DNA from: Symsagittifera roscoffensis
Lineage: Eukaryota; Xenacoelomorpha; Acoela; Convolutidae
Assembly: GCF_963678635.1 (NCBI RefSeq)
Contig: NC_087067.1
Coordinates: 5,002,647 to 5,066,646, forward strand
Direction: 5' to 3'
Length of the DNA stretch: 64,000 nucleotides
A program made the position numbers and the translations under genes. Shown piece after piece: positions 9,893-20,447 of this stretch; within the stretch, counting starts at the first letter, position 1, and the number at the start of each line of letters is the position of its first letter. Below the pieces are notes generated by a model. The model had not been told where the DNA came from. It made no database searches and was given only the letters and a program-made list of their open reading frames with translations.

Positions 9893-11800
9893 ATGCCAAA
9901 TGCCGCAAAATCACTACAAATGACAATGAATCCATACCTTATGGGTGGATCATCAATAACATCAAATAAACCACTAATGATATTCACAGGAACAGACCCT
10001 GAATATTCTGTAGAAGATTATTTAAATGCAGTAACAGCAAATTTAATTTTAAATATAGGACCTGAACCAATTAATACACCACTACATCAAAATTGGATAC
10101 ATCGACGCACAGCGTTGATGCAAACAACCTTAGATGACGCAGCCCAAAAATGGTTTTCAGTATTGCCACTAGAAATAAAATCAAACTGGAAAAGATTTAC
10201 ACAAAAATTTTCAAAAATGTTTGATTCCGAAAGAAATAAACAACACCAAAGAGTTTTATGTAATGAAATTCGCAGATTACCAAATGAAACCATCAAACAA
10301 TTAGCAGTACGTATCGAAACACTAGTTCGAAAAGCATATTCATTAAATACGCATGACTATAAAAACACAAAAATGACAGAAATTTTAATGATGACCTTAA
10401 CACCTCAATTAAGGAAAATAGCAATAAAAAAGAGAGCATCCCATCCTTCCTCAATCCGAGAGCCCGATTTAGATTTTCGAAAACTAGTAGACAAACTAGA
10501 GCAAGCGGAAATCACAATGAAACTTGAAGAAACAGAAAATCTAAAACTACAGTATGTTAATCGAATCGAAACTAACACTACAAACATCAATAATATACAG
10601 GAATCAGATACAGACCTAGTTGAAAAAATCACTGAAATATTAAATATTTATGAAAAACACCCAAATTTTAAAGGCAAACCATCTCCCAAAAAATGGTGTA
10701 ATTATTGCCGACGATACGGACATAGTATTTCTGAATGTAGACAAAAACAACAGGATAACCAAAACAAGCCCCAAAAATATAAAGAACCAAATAAATCATT
10801 CTATCAATATATGAAAAAAGATCAAAATCTACCAAACAAAAAATTATACAGCAACAACAGTTCAGGAAAACCACTTCCGAACAATACTAATTACAAAAGG
10901 AATCAATCACCATATAACTCAACTTATAGAGGAAGATCACCAGAACGAAGAAATACACAGAATTCTTCACAAAATCATTATAATCGACCAAATAGTCGAA
11001 ATAACTACTCCAGATCAAATTCATATAAAACACAATTTGTTTCTAGATCCAATTCCCAATCAAACACAAGAAATAAATACTATCCAAACAATCAATCACG
11101 AAACTCATCATATAATAGAAATAGAAACTATTCATATAATCGAAATAGAAGTTATTCGAACAACCGAAATCAGAATTACCCGAGCAATCGATCAAGAAAT
11201 AACTCATATAACAGATCAAACTATCACAGATCAAACGATAATTATCAAAACAGATCACGAAATAATTCACAAAATCGACATTCAAGTTATAATAATCGAT
11301 ATAGAAATTATTCTCAATCACCACATAGAAATAATAACCATTATAATAATTCTAAACATCGCTACAGAAGTAGTACACCCAAACATCAAAGACATATTAA
11401 TCAAGTACAATCAAATGAAGAAACAACATCAGACCCCCCAGGTATTGACGACACAGGAAATAACGAACTACAACTAAATCAAATAAACTGTGGATCATCA
11501 GACACAGAAAGTGATACAGAAAACACTATCTCCATTAATATGATAGCAGTCGAGAACGACTACGAACCTATTATATATGAACAACATTTTTCATCACATA
11601 TATATGAAAATCAATTGGAACTCCTTCACAATTATTATATTGAACCCATCCATACTACACAAATGGCACAAGAAACTAACGAAATTACCACTGTAAATAA
11701 ACCTAATGAAAATGACAAACCAAAAAGCTTGAATACACATCACATCTACCAAAATGTACAACAAGAACAACCCAAAGAAAAAAATTGGACATGTTTTTAG
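9893..11800 (+). CDS. gag: Gag polyprotein (635 aa) with CCHC zinc knuckle and long Arg/Asn/Ser/Tyr tail
   Basis: Structural protein that would assemble the particle and bind the genomic RNA. Residues about 20-225 match the Ty3-type capsid pattern (IFTGTDPEYSVEDYL..., then NWIHRR, AAQKWFSVLP, W.RFTQKFSKMF). One CCHC knuckle (CNYCRRYGHSISEC) begins near residue 269. After it comes an exceptionally long low-complexity domain (about 290-510) of RSNS, YNRN, NYS and SRNN words, basic and probably disordered, then an acidic C-terminal part (about 520-635). The frame is uninterrupted, in contrast to pol. The stop (11798-11800) is followed by protease in another frame; a run of seven A near 11780 in the heptamer A AAA AAT is a possible -1 slip site. 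The length (635 aa) is large for Ty3 Gag, mainly because of the tail. Confidence 0.9.
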   Translation: MPNAAKSLQMTMNPYLMGGSSITSNKPLMIFTGTDPEYSVEDYLNAVTANLILNIGPEPINTPLHQNWIHRRTALMQTTLDDAAQKWFSVLPLEIKSNWKRFTQKFSKMFDSERNKQHQRVLCNEIRRLPNETIKQLAVRIETLVRKAYSLNTHDYKNTKMTEILMMTLTPQLRKIAIKKRASHPSSIREPDLDFRKLVDKLEQAEITMKLEETENLKLQYVNRIETNTTNINNIQESDTDLVEKITEILNIYEKHPNFKGKPSPKKWCNYCRRYGHSISECRQKQQDNQNKPQKYKEPNKSFYQYMKKDQNLPNKKLYSNNSSGKPLPNNTNYKRNQSPYNSTYRGRSPERRNTQNSSQNHYNRPNSRNNYSRSNSYKTQFVSRSNSQSNTRNKYYPNNQSRNSSYNRNRNYSYNRNRSYSNNRNQNYPSNRSRNNSYNRSNYHRSNDNYQNRSRNNSQNRHSSYNNRYRNYSQSPHRNNNHYNNSKHRYRSSTPKHQRHINQVQSNEETTSDPPGIDDTGNNELQLNQINCGSSDTESDTENTISINMIAVENDYEPIIYEQHFSSHIYENQLELLHNYYIEPIHTTQMAQETNEITTVNKPNENDKPKSLNTHHIYQNVQQEQPKEKNWTCF

Positions 11801-11836
11801 AAAGTCCAAGAAAGAAAAAATTTCAACCACCAGACC

Positions 11837-12286
11837 TTGAAATTGATTTTTTTAATTGATTCAGGAGCAGAATCAAACATAATTAACATTCCCACATGGA
11901 ATGAAATCAAAACATTACACCTAAAATTAACGCCTCTTGCAACCTCCAGTAAACTAGCAACAGCACAAGGATCAATATTAGTAAACTATGGAAAAGTTCA
12001 ATTATTTTTTCTCCCCACAAGAACAATGGAGCAAAATAAAATTTTAAATAAGCCATTTAAACAAATATTTCATATCACTGATATTAAACACAATATCATT
12101 GGAATACCATTTATCTCGAAATATATACCAACATTCAACATCTTGAACAGTAAAATAATAATCAAAGATAAAACAAAAAATTCAGCCCTAACATTTTTTC
12201 AAAGATTAAATAAACAACCACCAATCTTTTCAAAATTTTATCCAATTTATAATCAACAACGGAAACACCTGAAACCACTATCATGA
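11837..12286 (+). CDS. Retropepsin-type aspartic protease (149 aa)
   Basis: Would cleave Gag and Pol in the particle. The active-site motif FLIDSGAESN is at residues 6-14, followed by the usual hydrophobic beta-strands and, near residue 92, NIIGIPFI, which corresponds to the ILG-like flap partner motif. The frame here begins artificially: the preceding sequence reads open in another phase from 11775, and the switch falls at a run of seven T (11848-11854). A single base gained or lost there separates the protease from its N-terminal lead-in. Downstream, the link to reverse transcriptase is also out of frame (near 12295). Confidence 0.85.
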   Translation: MKLIFLIDSGAESNIINIPTWNEIKTLHLKLTPLATSSKLATAQGSILVNYGKVQLFFLPTRTMEQNKILNKPFKQIFHITDIKHNIIGIPFISKYIPTFNILNSKIIIKDKTKNSALTFFQRLNKQPPIFSKFYPIYNQQRKHLKPLS

Positions 12287-12355
12287 AACATATATAACTT
12301 TTCAATAAAACAAGTTCACCAATATGATAAAAATCAAAATAAACAACAACTCTTT

Positions 12356-13468
12356 ATGTCAGACCTTGAATTCAAACCTATCCCTAAGTTTTTCAAAATC
12401 ACAATTTCATCCATAAAATATTTGAAAAATACGAATTCAGACATCATTTCGTTACATGTACATAACAATACACCGTATCAAGTAACATTACCCTTAGGAC
12501 TTTTAGAATATTGCAAAACCAACGCTACAATATCACCAATGCATGAAAAAGCATACCGCGTAAATAACATACTCCAATTATTAGATATTTGTCAATCCAC
12601 AATTCTTAACGAAGAACTATCCATAAATAACATAATAAGTAATGAAAAAAGAAATACAGAATATTTCACAAAAACCCCATATTTCAAACCTACAATCAAC
12701 ATAAATAACTATACAGAGGATCAACAGAAATTTTTAACAATGTTTAACTTCCAACATTCACAAATAACACAAGACGAATTTGATAAGTTAGCCAAACAGC
12801 TAATAAAATATTCATCAGTATATGCAACATCCAAATTTGATGTTGGCAAAATCAGTTCATCACTACACCTCCCGTTAAAACCTGACGCAGTTTTCAAAAA
12901 ACAAAGAGCAAGTAAAGTACCAATTCATTTACACGATAAAGTAAACAGATTACTCGATATTTTAGAGCAATTTAAAATTATCTCACCGGTAAACAAAGAA
13001 GAACAACCAAAAGGTAACACATTTATTAACCCTGTTATCATATTAGCAAAAGGAGAATCATTAAAAATAGTTTTAGACGCTAGATATCTTAATTCACTAA
13101 TAGACGAATCAAAATGCAATTGGCCTATCGAACCAATACAAGTTATTTTAACAAAAATAAACGGAAAATATTTTACAACCGCAGATATGATTAGTGCATA
13201 CAATCAAATGCCACTAGATGAACAATCACGACGTTTAACACAATTTGTTATTGGAAATCAGCAATATGAATTCAACCGCCTATTCTATGGATTATCCATA
13301 GGACCAGCAGCATTTTCAGCTTTTATGAGCAAAATTTTTAGACCACTAATACTCAAGAAAAACGCAATCACCTATTTAGACGATGTTTTTATGCAATCAC
13401 AGACAAAAGAAGAAAAGTTTACAGTTTTAGAACACTATCACAAAATACTTCAGAACGAAAATTTTTAG
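12356..13468 (+). pseudogene. pol: Reverse transcriptase domain (frameshifted at its end)
   Basis: RNA-dependent DNA polymerase of the element. Visible motifs: VPIHLHDKVNRLLDILEQF (fingers), LDARYLNSL, first catalytic Asp in TTADMISAYNQMP, FNRLFYGLSIGPAAF, and the catalytic YLDD at 13373-13384. The frame stops at 13468 just after HKILQN. The connection motif LGHNI continues in a different phase from 13470, and about 15 residues normally found between them are missing, so there is a small deletion plus frameshift at about 13457-13470. The N-terminal about 100 residues are a linker from protease. In a Ty3-type element this would be one continuous Pol. Confidence 0.88.
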
Positions 13469-13469
13469 G

Positions 13470-14019
13470 ACATAATATAGAAAGAAAGACAATAACTCCA
13501 TTAAAATCACGCATTGATGCTATTCAAAAACTTCAACCACCAACAAACAAAAAGAAAATCCAAGAATTCCTTGGAAAGTTGAATTTTTTAATCAAATACG
13601 TTTATAAGATGCAATTATATTTAAGACCATTCTATAATATCCTCAGACAACAAAATAATTTTGAATGGAATACAGAACATCAAACACGATTTGAAGAAAT
13701 TAAAAAAATTCTAACTGAACAAATTTCAAATCAAATTCCGGATCCAAATCAACCATTCTATGCAATGTGCGATGCTTCAAAATTTGGCATCGGCGCAGCA
13801 TTATTACAATCACACAATGGTACAAATAAAATGAACCTTATATCAGCAAATTCTCGATTATTCACTCAAGCAGAGCTACGACTCTCAACTTTAATGAGAG
13901 AATGTACAGCTATAATTTATACACTTACAGAATATGAATTTCTGATACTTGGATCAAAACATCCAACAGTTCTATTCACAGATCACAAACCAATCATTTT
14001 TCTCTTTACACAAAATTAA
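13470..14019 (+). pseudogene. pol: RT connection and RNase H domain (fragment of Pol)
   Basis: The reading frame carries the connection (KIQEFLGKLNFL, then FEWNTEHQTRFEEIKKIL) and RNase H with the catalytic start MCDASKFGIGAALLQ, the Glu in LMRECTAIIYTL and the Asp in LFTDHKPI. It would degrade the RNA strand of the hybrid. An ATG at 13579 is only an internal Met. The frame is lost at 14017-14019, inside an A-rich word (CAAAATTAAA). The conserved continuation (NHRVYRFQLILM) resumes in another phase, so one single-base indel at about 14012 interrupts it. Confidence 0.85.
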
Positions 14020-14786
14020 ACCCAAATCACCGAGTTTATAGATTTCAATTAATTCTAATGAAATTTCCAAACTTACATATAGTTTGGACAGCAGGAAAGA
14101 ATCTTGCATTACCAGAAACATTAAGTCGAAATACACTACCTGAATTACTTACACGAAAAACTACAGTTGAAATACCCAAAACTATAAAATTTTATCTTGC
14201 AGACAACGAAACATCACCCCGACTAGAATGCAAATATGCAGTAAAAACTGACATTGAAAAATCACAGATAAATAACCTACAACACTTCCCACTTTACTTA
14301 GATTGCCAAAATTACCACTACGAAGTTGACCTACTTGGAACGTCAACTTTCAAACCAATTCCATACTCACAATGGATAAAAAATAACACCCAACAAAAAA
14401 GAGTAAAACAACACTCGCATAAAAAAGACCTTTTTCCGTTAATTGAAAAAGAAAATCTAACTGATCAAATAAATTTATCAGGACCACAAACAAATGATTC
14501 AAAATACACAATAAATCAAGTTTTTGACCTCCATGACCCATTTGACACAATTCCTTTATCTAAATTAGAAATTGAAAACATTTTTCTCCCCCCAACAGAT
14601 AAAATTACAATTAATACCTTGAAACAATATCAAAATCTTGACCCAGTAATTAGACAACTGATATCATGGCATAAATACAAAACTAAACCCGTAAAGCAGA
14701 TACCACAATTTAAGGAAATAAAACACTCCTCCGATATTTTCGAAAATTTAATAATACAACAATCAATGAAAACACAGACCTTCTAG
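14020..14786 (+). pseudogene. pol: RNase H tail and RNase H-integrase spacer (fragment of Pol)
   Basis: Begins with the end of RNase H: HIVWTAGKNLALPETLSR, the usual signal before the integrase in Ty3-type Pol, here at 14079-14130. About 200 residues of spacer follow with little recognisable structure. The frame terminates at 14786. Sequence from about 14755 continues in another phase and leads into the integrase zinc-binding domain, so a further single-base frameshift lies near 14755. Confidence 0.75.
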
Positions 14787-15511
14787 AATACCAATTAAAT
14801 GAATCTACAGTTCCCTGTCTCCCTTTAAGTATGATTCTCATAGCTTTTAACATTTCACATACACAAAACATTAAAGGACACTCAGAATCAGAAAAAAATT
14901 ATTCAAATTTTATACAAAATTTCTATTTCCCAAATGCACCAATTTGGATAAAAGTACTATGCAATGATTATATAGTATGTCAGCTAAACAAACCTTATCC
15001 AAATCAAAAACAAATAGCACAAAAACAAGATTTTAAAGGACAAAGTTTATACTTTAACCATCGTATCTCATTTGATACAAAAGGACCAATTTCACCATCA
15101 TCTGAAGGAAACTCCTACATTATGGTAATTGTTGACGCATTTACACATTATGTAGCACTCAACCCAGTACCACATTGTAACGCTTATTACGCTTACACAA
15201 CACTTTATGAACACTGGATAGCCAAGTTCGGACTACCCGAAATTTTAGTTACAGACAACGGTACAGAATTCATAAATAATGAAATTATCACACTATGTCA
15301 TTTATATAACATTAAGCTCAAACCACGTACATCTCATGCACCTTGGACAAACGGCTTAGTCGAAGGTATGAACCGTTCACTACAAGAATATCTTAGATGT
15401 ATCATCACTGGAAATGATACAAGATACACCGATTGGTCAGCAGATGCAAAAATTATTCCCCTTAGTATAAAATTCACAAATTACGACAACTCTAGGAATG
15501 TCACCATATGA
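14760..15511 (+). pseudogene. pol: Integrase zinc-binding and catalytic domains (fragment of Pol)
   Basis: Would insert the DNA copy into host DNA. An HHCC-like zinc-binding part (ISHTQNIKGHSE, then LCNDYIVCQLNK) is followed by the DDE core: first Asp in SFDTKGPISP, second in LVTDNGTEFINNE, Glu in NGLVEGMNRSLQEYL. All three catalytic residues are present. The 14831 ATG is internal. The frame ends at 15511 (TGA); the conserved stretch GMSPYEMVFNQKPRKP follows in another phase from 15498, so a frameshift lies near 15485. Confidence 0.87.
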
Positions 15512-16208
15512 AATGGTTTTTAATCAAAAGCCACGTAAACCAATTATGTTTACAGCAAACTCTCATAAAAATGCACAAAGTCATTGTCAACCGAATAAAG
15601 ACTCAATTTGTTATAACCTACCTTTACACACACATGATGAAGATCATTTTCATCACCCACAAATCCTTAAATTAGCCTCCGGTGCACACACCGAATGGAT
15701 TTTAAATAGAGATAAAAAACACAATGAAATTTACCAAAAAGTAACAAAAAAGTTGTTACAAAGGCAAAACATTAATGAACAAATAAATTCACGCTTTACA
15801 CCAGCCTCCGATTTGAAAATTGGAACACTTGATTTAATACCTAATTTTAACACTCAAAAAGGAATTTCTAAAAAATTACAACCCCTTCGTAAAAGACCAT
15901 ACCAAATAATTGCCAAACCCACTGACGTAACATACAAAATCACCGACTCAGACCAAAAAGAAATTGTTCAACATCGAAACAATTTATTACCTTATTACCC
16001 AAAAGAATACGCACTACGCGAACTAACTCAATTATATTCTTTCACAGGTTTAAAGGTTATTCCAAATCACCCACATACGGAAAATGAAACAAAAGAGCAA
16101 AATGACGTTCACCTCGAAAAACAAAGTAAAAAATCAACTACAACGAAAAGCAATACAAAAAAGCTAGATCAAAAAATACCTCAAAAAGAAAAAAAAATAG
16201 AAAAATGA
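15498..16208 (+). pseudogene. pol: Integrase C-terminal region (fragment of Pol)
   Basis: Starts with the SPYEMVFNQKPRKP motif that follows the DDE core. It continues with the coiled, charged stretch and an SH3-like end (DLIPNF...KKLQPLRKRPYQIIAKP...YKITDSD...HRNNLLPYY), typical of Ty3/retroviral integrases without a chromodomain. The last about 40 residues are Lys/Thr-rich. A new ATG overlaps the stop (ATGA, 16205-16208) and opens the short final frame. Confidence 0.8.
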
Positions 16209-16354
16209 CAGAAAAAATTATACCCCAAGAACAATTAGAGAAATCAGAACATAGAGAGTCATCACGACTTAGAAATCAACCACGCAAAAACTACAAAACA
16301 TTCATTCCACAATCTAAAATATTAAAGAAAGTTGAATTTCAAAAACAACTTTAA
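16205..16354 (+). CDS. C-terminal tail of Pol (49 codons)
   Basis: Frame overlapping the previous stop by four bases. It encodes a peptide with SSRLRNQPRKNYKTF, the Arg-rich signature commonly seen at the very end of Ty3-type Pol proteins. It is therefore more likely the natural C-terminus of integrase displaced by a frameshift than a separate gene. Confidence 0.55.
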   Translation: MTEKIIPQEQLEKSEHRESSRLRNQPRKNYKTFIPQSKILKKVEFQKQL

Positions 16355-16948
16355 TTTTACAATTAATAATCTTTGCACCTCTAAAACATTTTAAACTTTC
16401 ATTTTTCAAAATAACATGCTGACAAACACGCAGCGATTTTAGTTCAAAATTAGCCAATAAGATTCATTCAATCCGTCACCTTCTATAATTCTAACACAAA
16501 CCAATTAGACGAAAAATATTAAACTCCAGGCATATCTATAACTATAACTTTACGACCTCCAGGTCAAACATAAGCAAACCACTCCAACTTGACAACTAAA
16601 ATAAATATCACCATAATATCATAACCCTCCCTTATCTAATAACGCAAAGATCAACAATATTTCCCCAACTCAGACCTCAGATACCCCCCAAACAAAAATG
16701 TTAAATTAGCCTAAAGTAAAAGAACGACCATATTAAATTAGCCTCAAGTATAAAAATCTCAAAAATACCCCAGATCACTTGACAAATAGAAATAAAGTAA
16801 AAGAAGACCTCCCGAACACCATTAAATTCGTCCCCAACAATTTTTCACTAAACCCAACCCACTTGTCAAAAAACCAATAAATAACTCGACCACACTTGAA
16901 AATTGCCCCAAACAACAAAAAATATTCGATCAAGAAACCATTTCTTAA
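16355..16948 (+). other. Non-coding spacer between pol and the 3' gene block
   Basis: About 600 bp without an open frame of size. It is A/C-rich like its surroundings, with CCCC-containing pyrimidine tracts in its second half. A splice acceptor for downstream frames could lie here, but I cannot single one out. Confidence 0.4.
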
Positions 16949-17179
16949 ATGCTCTTCTCTCGATCAGTCAACATAATACTCAACATTTTCATAAACTTTT
17001 TAACAATATTCAAACCTTTATTCATATTTCTTTTTGATATCTTTGAAGCTTTTGTAATATTCTTAATCATTTTTTGCAATATTTTTTTAATTTTCTATTC
17101 CATATTTGAACTTTACCTCCAACATTCAAAAGCCATTGACCATATTCACAGGTACGAGACACAAAACTTACCTAAATGA
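16949..17179 (+). CDS. Small hydrophobic membrane protein (76 aa)
   Basis: Almost all of residues 7-56 are Phe, Ile or Leu with few charged residues, so one long or two hairpin-forming membrane segments are expected. A polar tail (about 57-76) follows with HSKAIDHIHRYETQN. No family is recognised. Its TGA stop overlaps the next ATG as ATGA (17176-17179), a coupling arrangement seen in compact viral genomes. Small hydrophobic viroporin-like proteins are a possible analogy, which is inference only. Confidence 0.5.
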   Translation: MLFSRSVNIILNIFINFLTIFKPLFIFLFDIFEAFVIFLIIFCNIFLIFYSIFELYLQHSKAIDHIHRYETQNLPK

Positions 17180-17364
17180 TACGAACCATTTTTAGTAGAA
17201 CAGATATTTTTTTACTATTTGTAATTTTTATAACATTTTTATCATCCCTCATCTTGACAATATGCAAATGTATAAAGAAGGCAGTCATAACATTCGCCTT
17301 AGCAACAATCCTTTTAATTCTTTTTCTAGAAGAATACTACAATAAACATAAATTTTTTCACTAA
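17176..17364 (+). CDS. Second small membrane protein (62 aa), possibly N-terminus of the next protein
   Basis: Residues about 10-30 (FLLFVIFITFLSSLILTIC) and 35-53 (AVITFALATILLILFLEEYY) are two transmembrane-like segments separated by a short basic loop (KCIKK). It starts inside the stop of the preceding gene. At its end a run of six T is followed, in another phase, by the open Ser/Pro-rich frame, so this could be the membrane anchor of a longer protein split by one base. Confidence 0.5.
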   Translation: MIRTIFSRTDIFLLFVIFITFLSSLILTICKCIKKAVITFALATILLILFLEEYYNKHKFFH

Positions 17365-18505
17365 AAATATCAATAAAAAACCCTCAAAAATTGCTAACCA
17401 ACAATCACACAGTCAGTCTTCACCGACATCATCCCAGGAAAACCCAACACCACCTACAAATACCCAAAACCCCCAAACATCTACACGAATTTCTTTCCAA
17501 GATAACCCATATACCTTTGTAGAACGACACGCTCGCTTATCTGAACCACTAGAACCAGTTCAACGACAAGCACCTCTAAGTGAACCAACATATAACTTGT
17601 ACCCAACACTACCACAAGAATTAAGTAGAATACGAAATCTTAGTCAAAATCAAAATACAGTTGAAATAAATAGACAAATTATACATCCACGACGAAACAG
17701 AAATTTTCAACCCCCCCCCCCCCCCGAGTTCATTTTGATATACCCCAATCCCCATCACAAAGTACTCCAGAAAACCCAATTACCGGAAACCCCTACGCTT
17801 CTTTCACAACGTAGCACCTCGAGTCTACCCTCAGATTACCTAGGTTCAACACCAACATCTGAACAAATACGTGAAAATCCCTGTAACCCCCCAAACCAAA
17901 CATCACGACTACCATATTGGACAACACAATCATTCACACAAGGTGAACCCAATTTAATAAATGATCCAATAGATATTTCTACCGATACAACAACATCATC
18001 ATCACTACCAGAAACATTATCACTACCATCAACACCATCAATAAGCCAAATTTCACCGACACCTTTTCCTTTAAATTTCCCAAATAATCTCGACGCTAGA
18101 TATCGAGAACAATCATCAACAAATATCCCTCTAAGATTAGACTGGAATACATTCACAGCACCCCCACCATTATTTGGACAGCACCCAGAAAGTAACCGAC
18201 TACACAACTGGGCACTTAAGAGATTACAATATAGACAAGATATCCACGAATACATTCGTGATCATAACATCCAAATACTCCAACAAAATAGTCTACAATT
18301 AAAATTTGAAATCACGGTTAAGCTAAACAACATTGCTCAACATCCTTACCCATTAAACCCACCAAATATAACAGCTCAATCACTACCACTACCATTTATA
18401 ACAACTGAAGTAATATATAAGTACGACAGATATACCAAAAAGACAATTGGTTGCATCACATTTTATAATTCATACTCAGGATTATCATACACATGTATAT
18501 TCTAA
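17365..18505 (+). CDS. Ser/Pro/Thr-rich protein, unknown (about 370 codons open)
   Basis: The frame is open from about 17350 (no ATG seen; first internal start-like codon TTG at 17597) to the stop at 18505. The N-terminal two-thirds are Ser, Thr, Pro and Gln-rich and probably disordered or heavily O-glycosylated if extracellular. The C-terminal about 100 residues (DWNTFTAPPPLFGQ... to the end) look more structured, with LKRLQYRQDIHEYIRDHN and LKFEITVKLNNIA. A run of 15 C (17711-17725) encodes a Pro run and is a likely site of length variation. The last 13 bases overlap the start of the envelope-like gene in another phase. Confidence 0.5.
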
Positions 18506-20447
18506 ATATATTAATTTTTCTTCAACTCTTTTTTCTAGTAATCTCCAATCAGAACATAAATCCTTCACCCCGCACAGGACCCCAAGACCTATTAGTATTA
18601 CATTACGATTGTGAAGAAAATGAACAAAAAACACTACACAAATATGCAATAAATCAAGTATCACAATGCGAAACAGAACCACAAGCTATAGAAACTACAA
18701 ATGTAATAGCGACACTCTATTCAAAAGCCCGAGCAACAACAGTTATAGGATATAAATTCACAGCAACATTTTCCGAAAAGAAAGTACATTGTTCACAAGT
18801 CTCAAACGGAAATAAAAACCGACTTGACCACGAATCATTCTACCAAAGTAATATCGAACGACTTTTACATCTCAATCTCGATGATTGTAAAAGCGAGTTA
18901 CTCAGACTAAATATCACAAGAAATAAAAACACCGATAGAAAATTAGTATATTTCCAAGTTTTTGCAGATTCTGTACATCAAGCAGAACTTGAAAGATACC
19001 AAGGACATATAAAACTAGATAAAAAATACCCATACAACGGCGCACACGGCAGATTAACTTATGACATACACGATAAACACTGGATACCACACATTGGTAT
19101 AAATAACCCGTCAAACTGCAAAGCAGACACAAAAAATAAAGGATATCAAGAAATAATGTTTTTCGATTGGAAAATACAACTCGAAAAAATACAACTCACA
19201 CGTGATTTATCTGACAACACAATGATCTATCAAGGAATTAGATTACCTTGTAAAAACGATCAAGGCTATTGTGACCCTACAACACGAACACAAGCAACAA
19301 TTGTTTGGTTTCCCGAAGATACATGTACAACATTTCAAGTAGCAAAAATACACGCCCGAATGATAAAATTTCACGAGAAATATTTCATACAATCAATCCC
19401 ATATGAACAAGTAAATCCATCACTAAAACAAAGTACTGATTTTAGAAACATCCACAATATAGAAAATAAATTGACACGTTTTCAAATATATCAAGAAACA
19501 GAACTTGCATGCAAATACAGAAACCCACTTTACAAAACACAATATTCTGAAATATTAGTTGAATACGAAAAAGGTTTCGACATGACCACTGGAAAAATAA
19601 AAGTTGACCCTTATGCCACAGGTCATCCCCTAAATGAAGGAACATCATATATACCAGTTAATTTTCAAAAAAGTAATGGTCAAACTGGTGGATTTCTACA
19701 GCCACATGACACTAGCAGCACACGCTTACAAGAACTATCACTAATGAATAATTCTTATTTTGGTAATATTCACTATGATATTCATTTAGATATGAAACTA
19801 GACTACACAATTAGTCGAATTTTTCAGGAAATGTCAATCTCTGAATTAGAAACACTTCACCAACTATGCGAATTAGAACGGACACAAATCCTACAATCAC
19901 TTGCACTAGCAGTATTAAAAATACCCTACGCAGGATATTTATTATCAGGAAAAAGATCAAATTTTTTAGACTACGAAGGAAATGTTTTATGGTTTTATAC
20001 CTGTACCAAAAAAGTATCACCACTATATAATTTTGAAGATAAACGATGCTACAAAAGAATGCCTATCTTTTATAAAAATAAAGTACATTTCGTTAACACA
20101 CTTTCAAGACGAACACATTTCTGGAATACCGCAGTCCCATGTGGATCAGAAATAGCCACAATGTAGTACAACTGAACCCTGATGAAGATAAATATTACCT
20201 TCTTACCCCATACCCCACATTAATGCAATCATTCAAAAAATTTTCACCCGAAAGCATTAGAGCTATTGCTCGAAAACCAAATATCGACTTACAATCAATT
20301 GGAATATATTCAAAATCCGATATCCAACATCACATTAGAACACAACAATTCCAAGAATTATTAACACAAATGGACACTATACAAAGGCAATCAATTGACC
20401 AAAACTTACGCAAACTTGCCGAAACAGCAGGATTTGCAGATATCTAA
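18493..20447 (+). pseudogene. env: Envelope-like glycoprotein, ectodomain (interrupted)
   Basis: Position after pol, an N-terminal signal-peptide-like segment (MYILNILIFLQLFFLVIS) and many cysteines identify a secreted or surface glycoprotein. The 557-codon frame (18493-20166) has a YDC...QVSQC spacing near its N-terminus and potential N-glycosylation sites such as NITR and NNSY. The frame is lost at 20166 (stop), and the continuation (NPDEDKYYLLTPYP...) reads in another phase from about 20155 to a TAA at 20445, after which the same phase remains open to 20639. So there is one frameshift plus one nonsense codon before the membrane region. In retroviruses such a protein mediates entry; whether this one did is unknown. 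The Cys pattern recalls class III glycoproteins that some insect LTR elements took from negative-strand viruses, but I cannot verify that. Confidence 0.7.
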
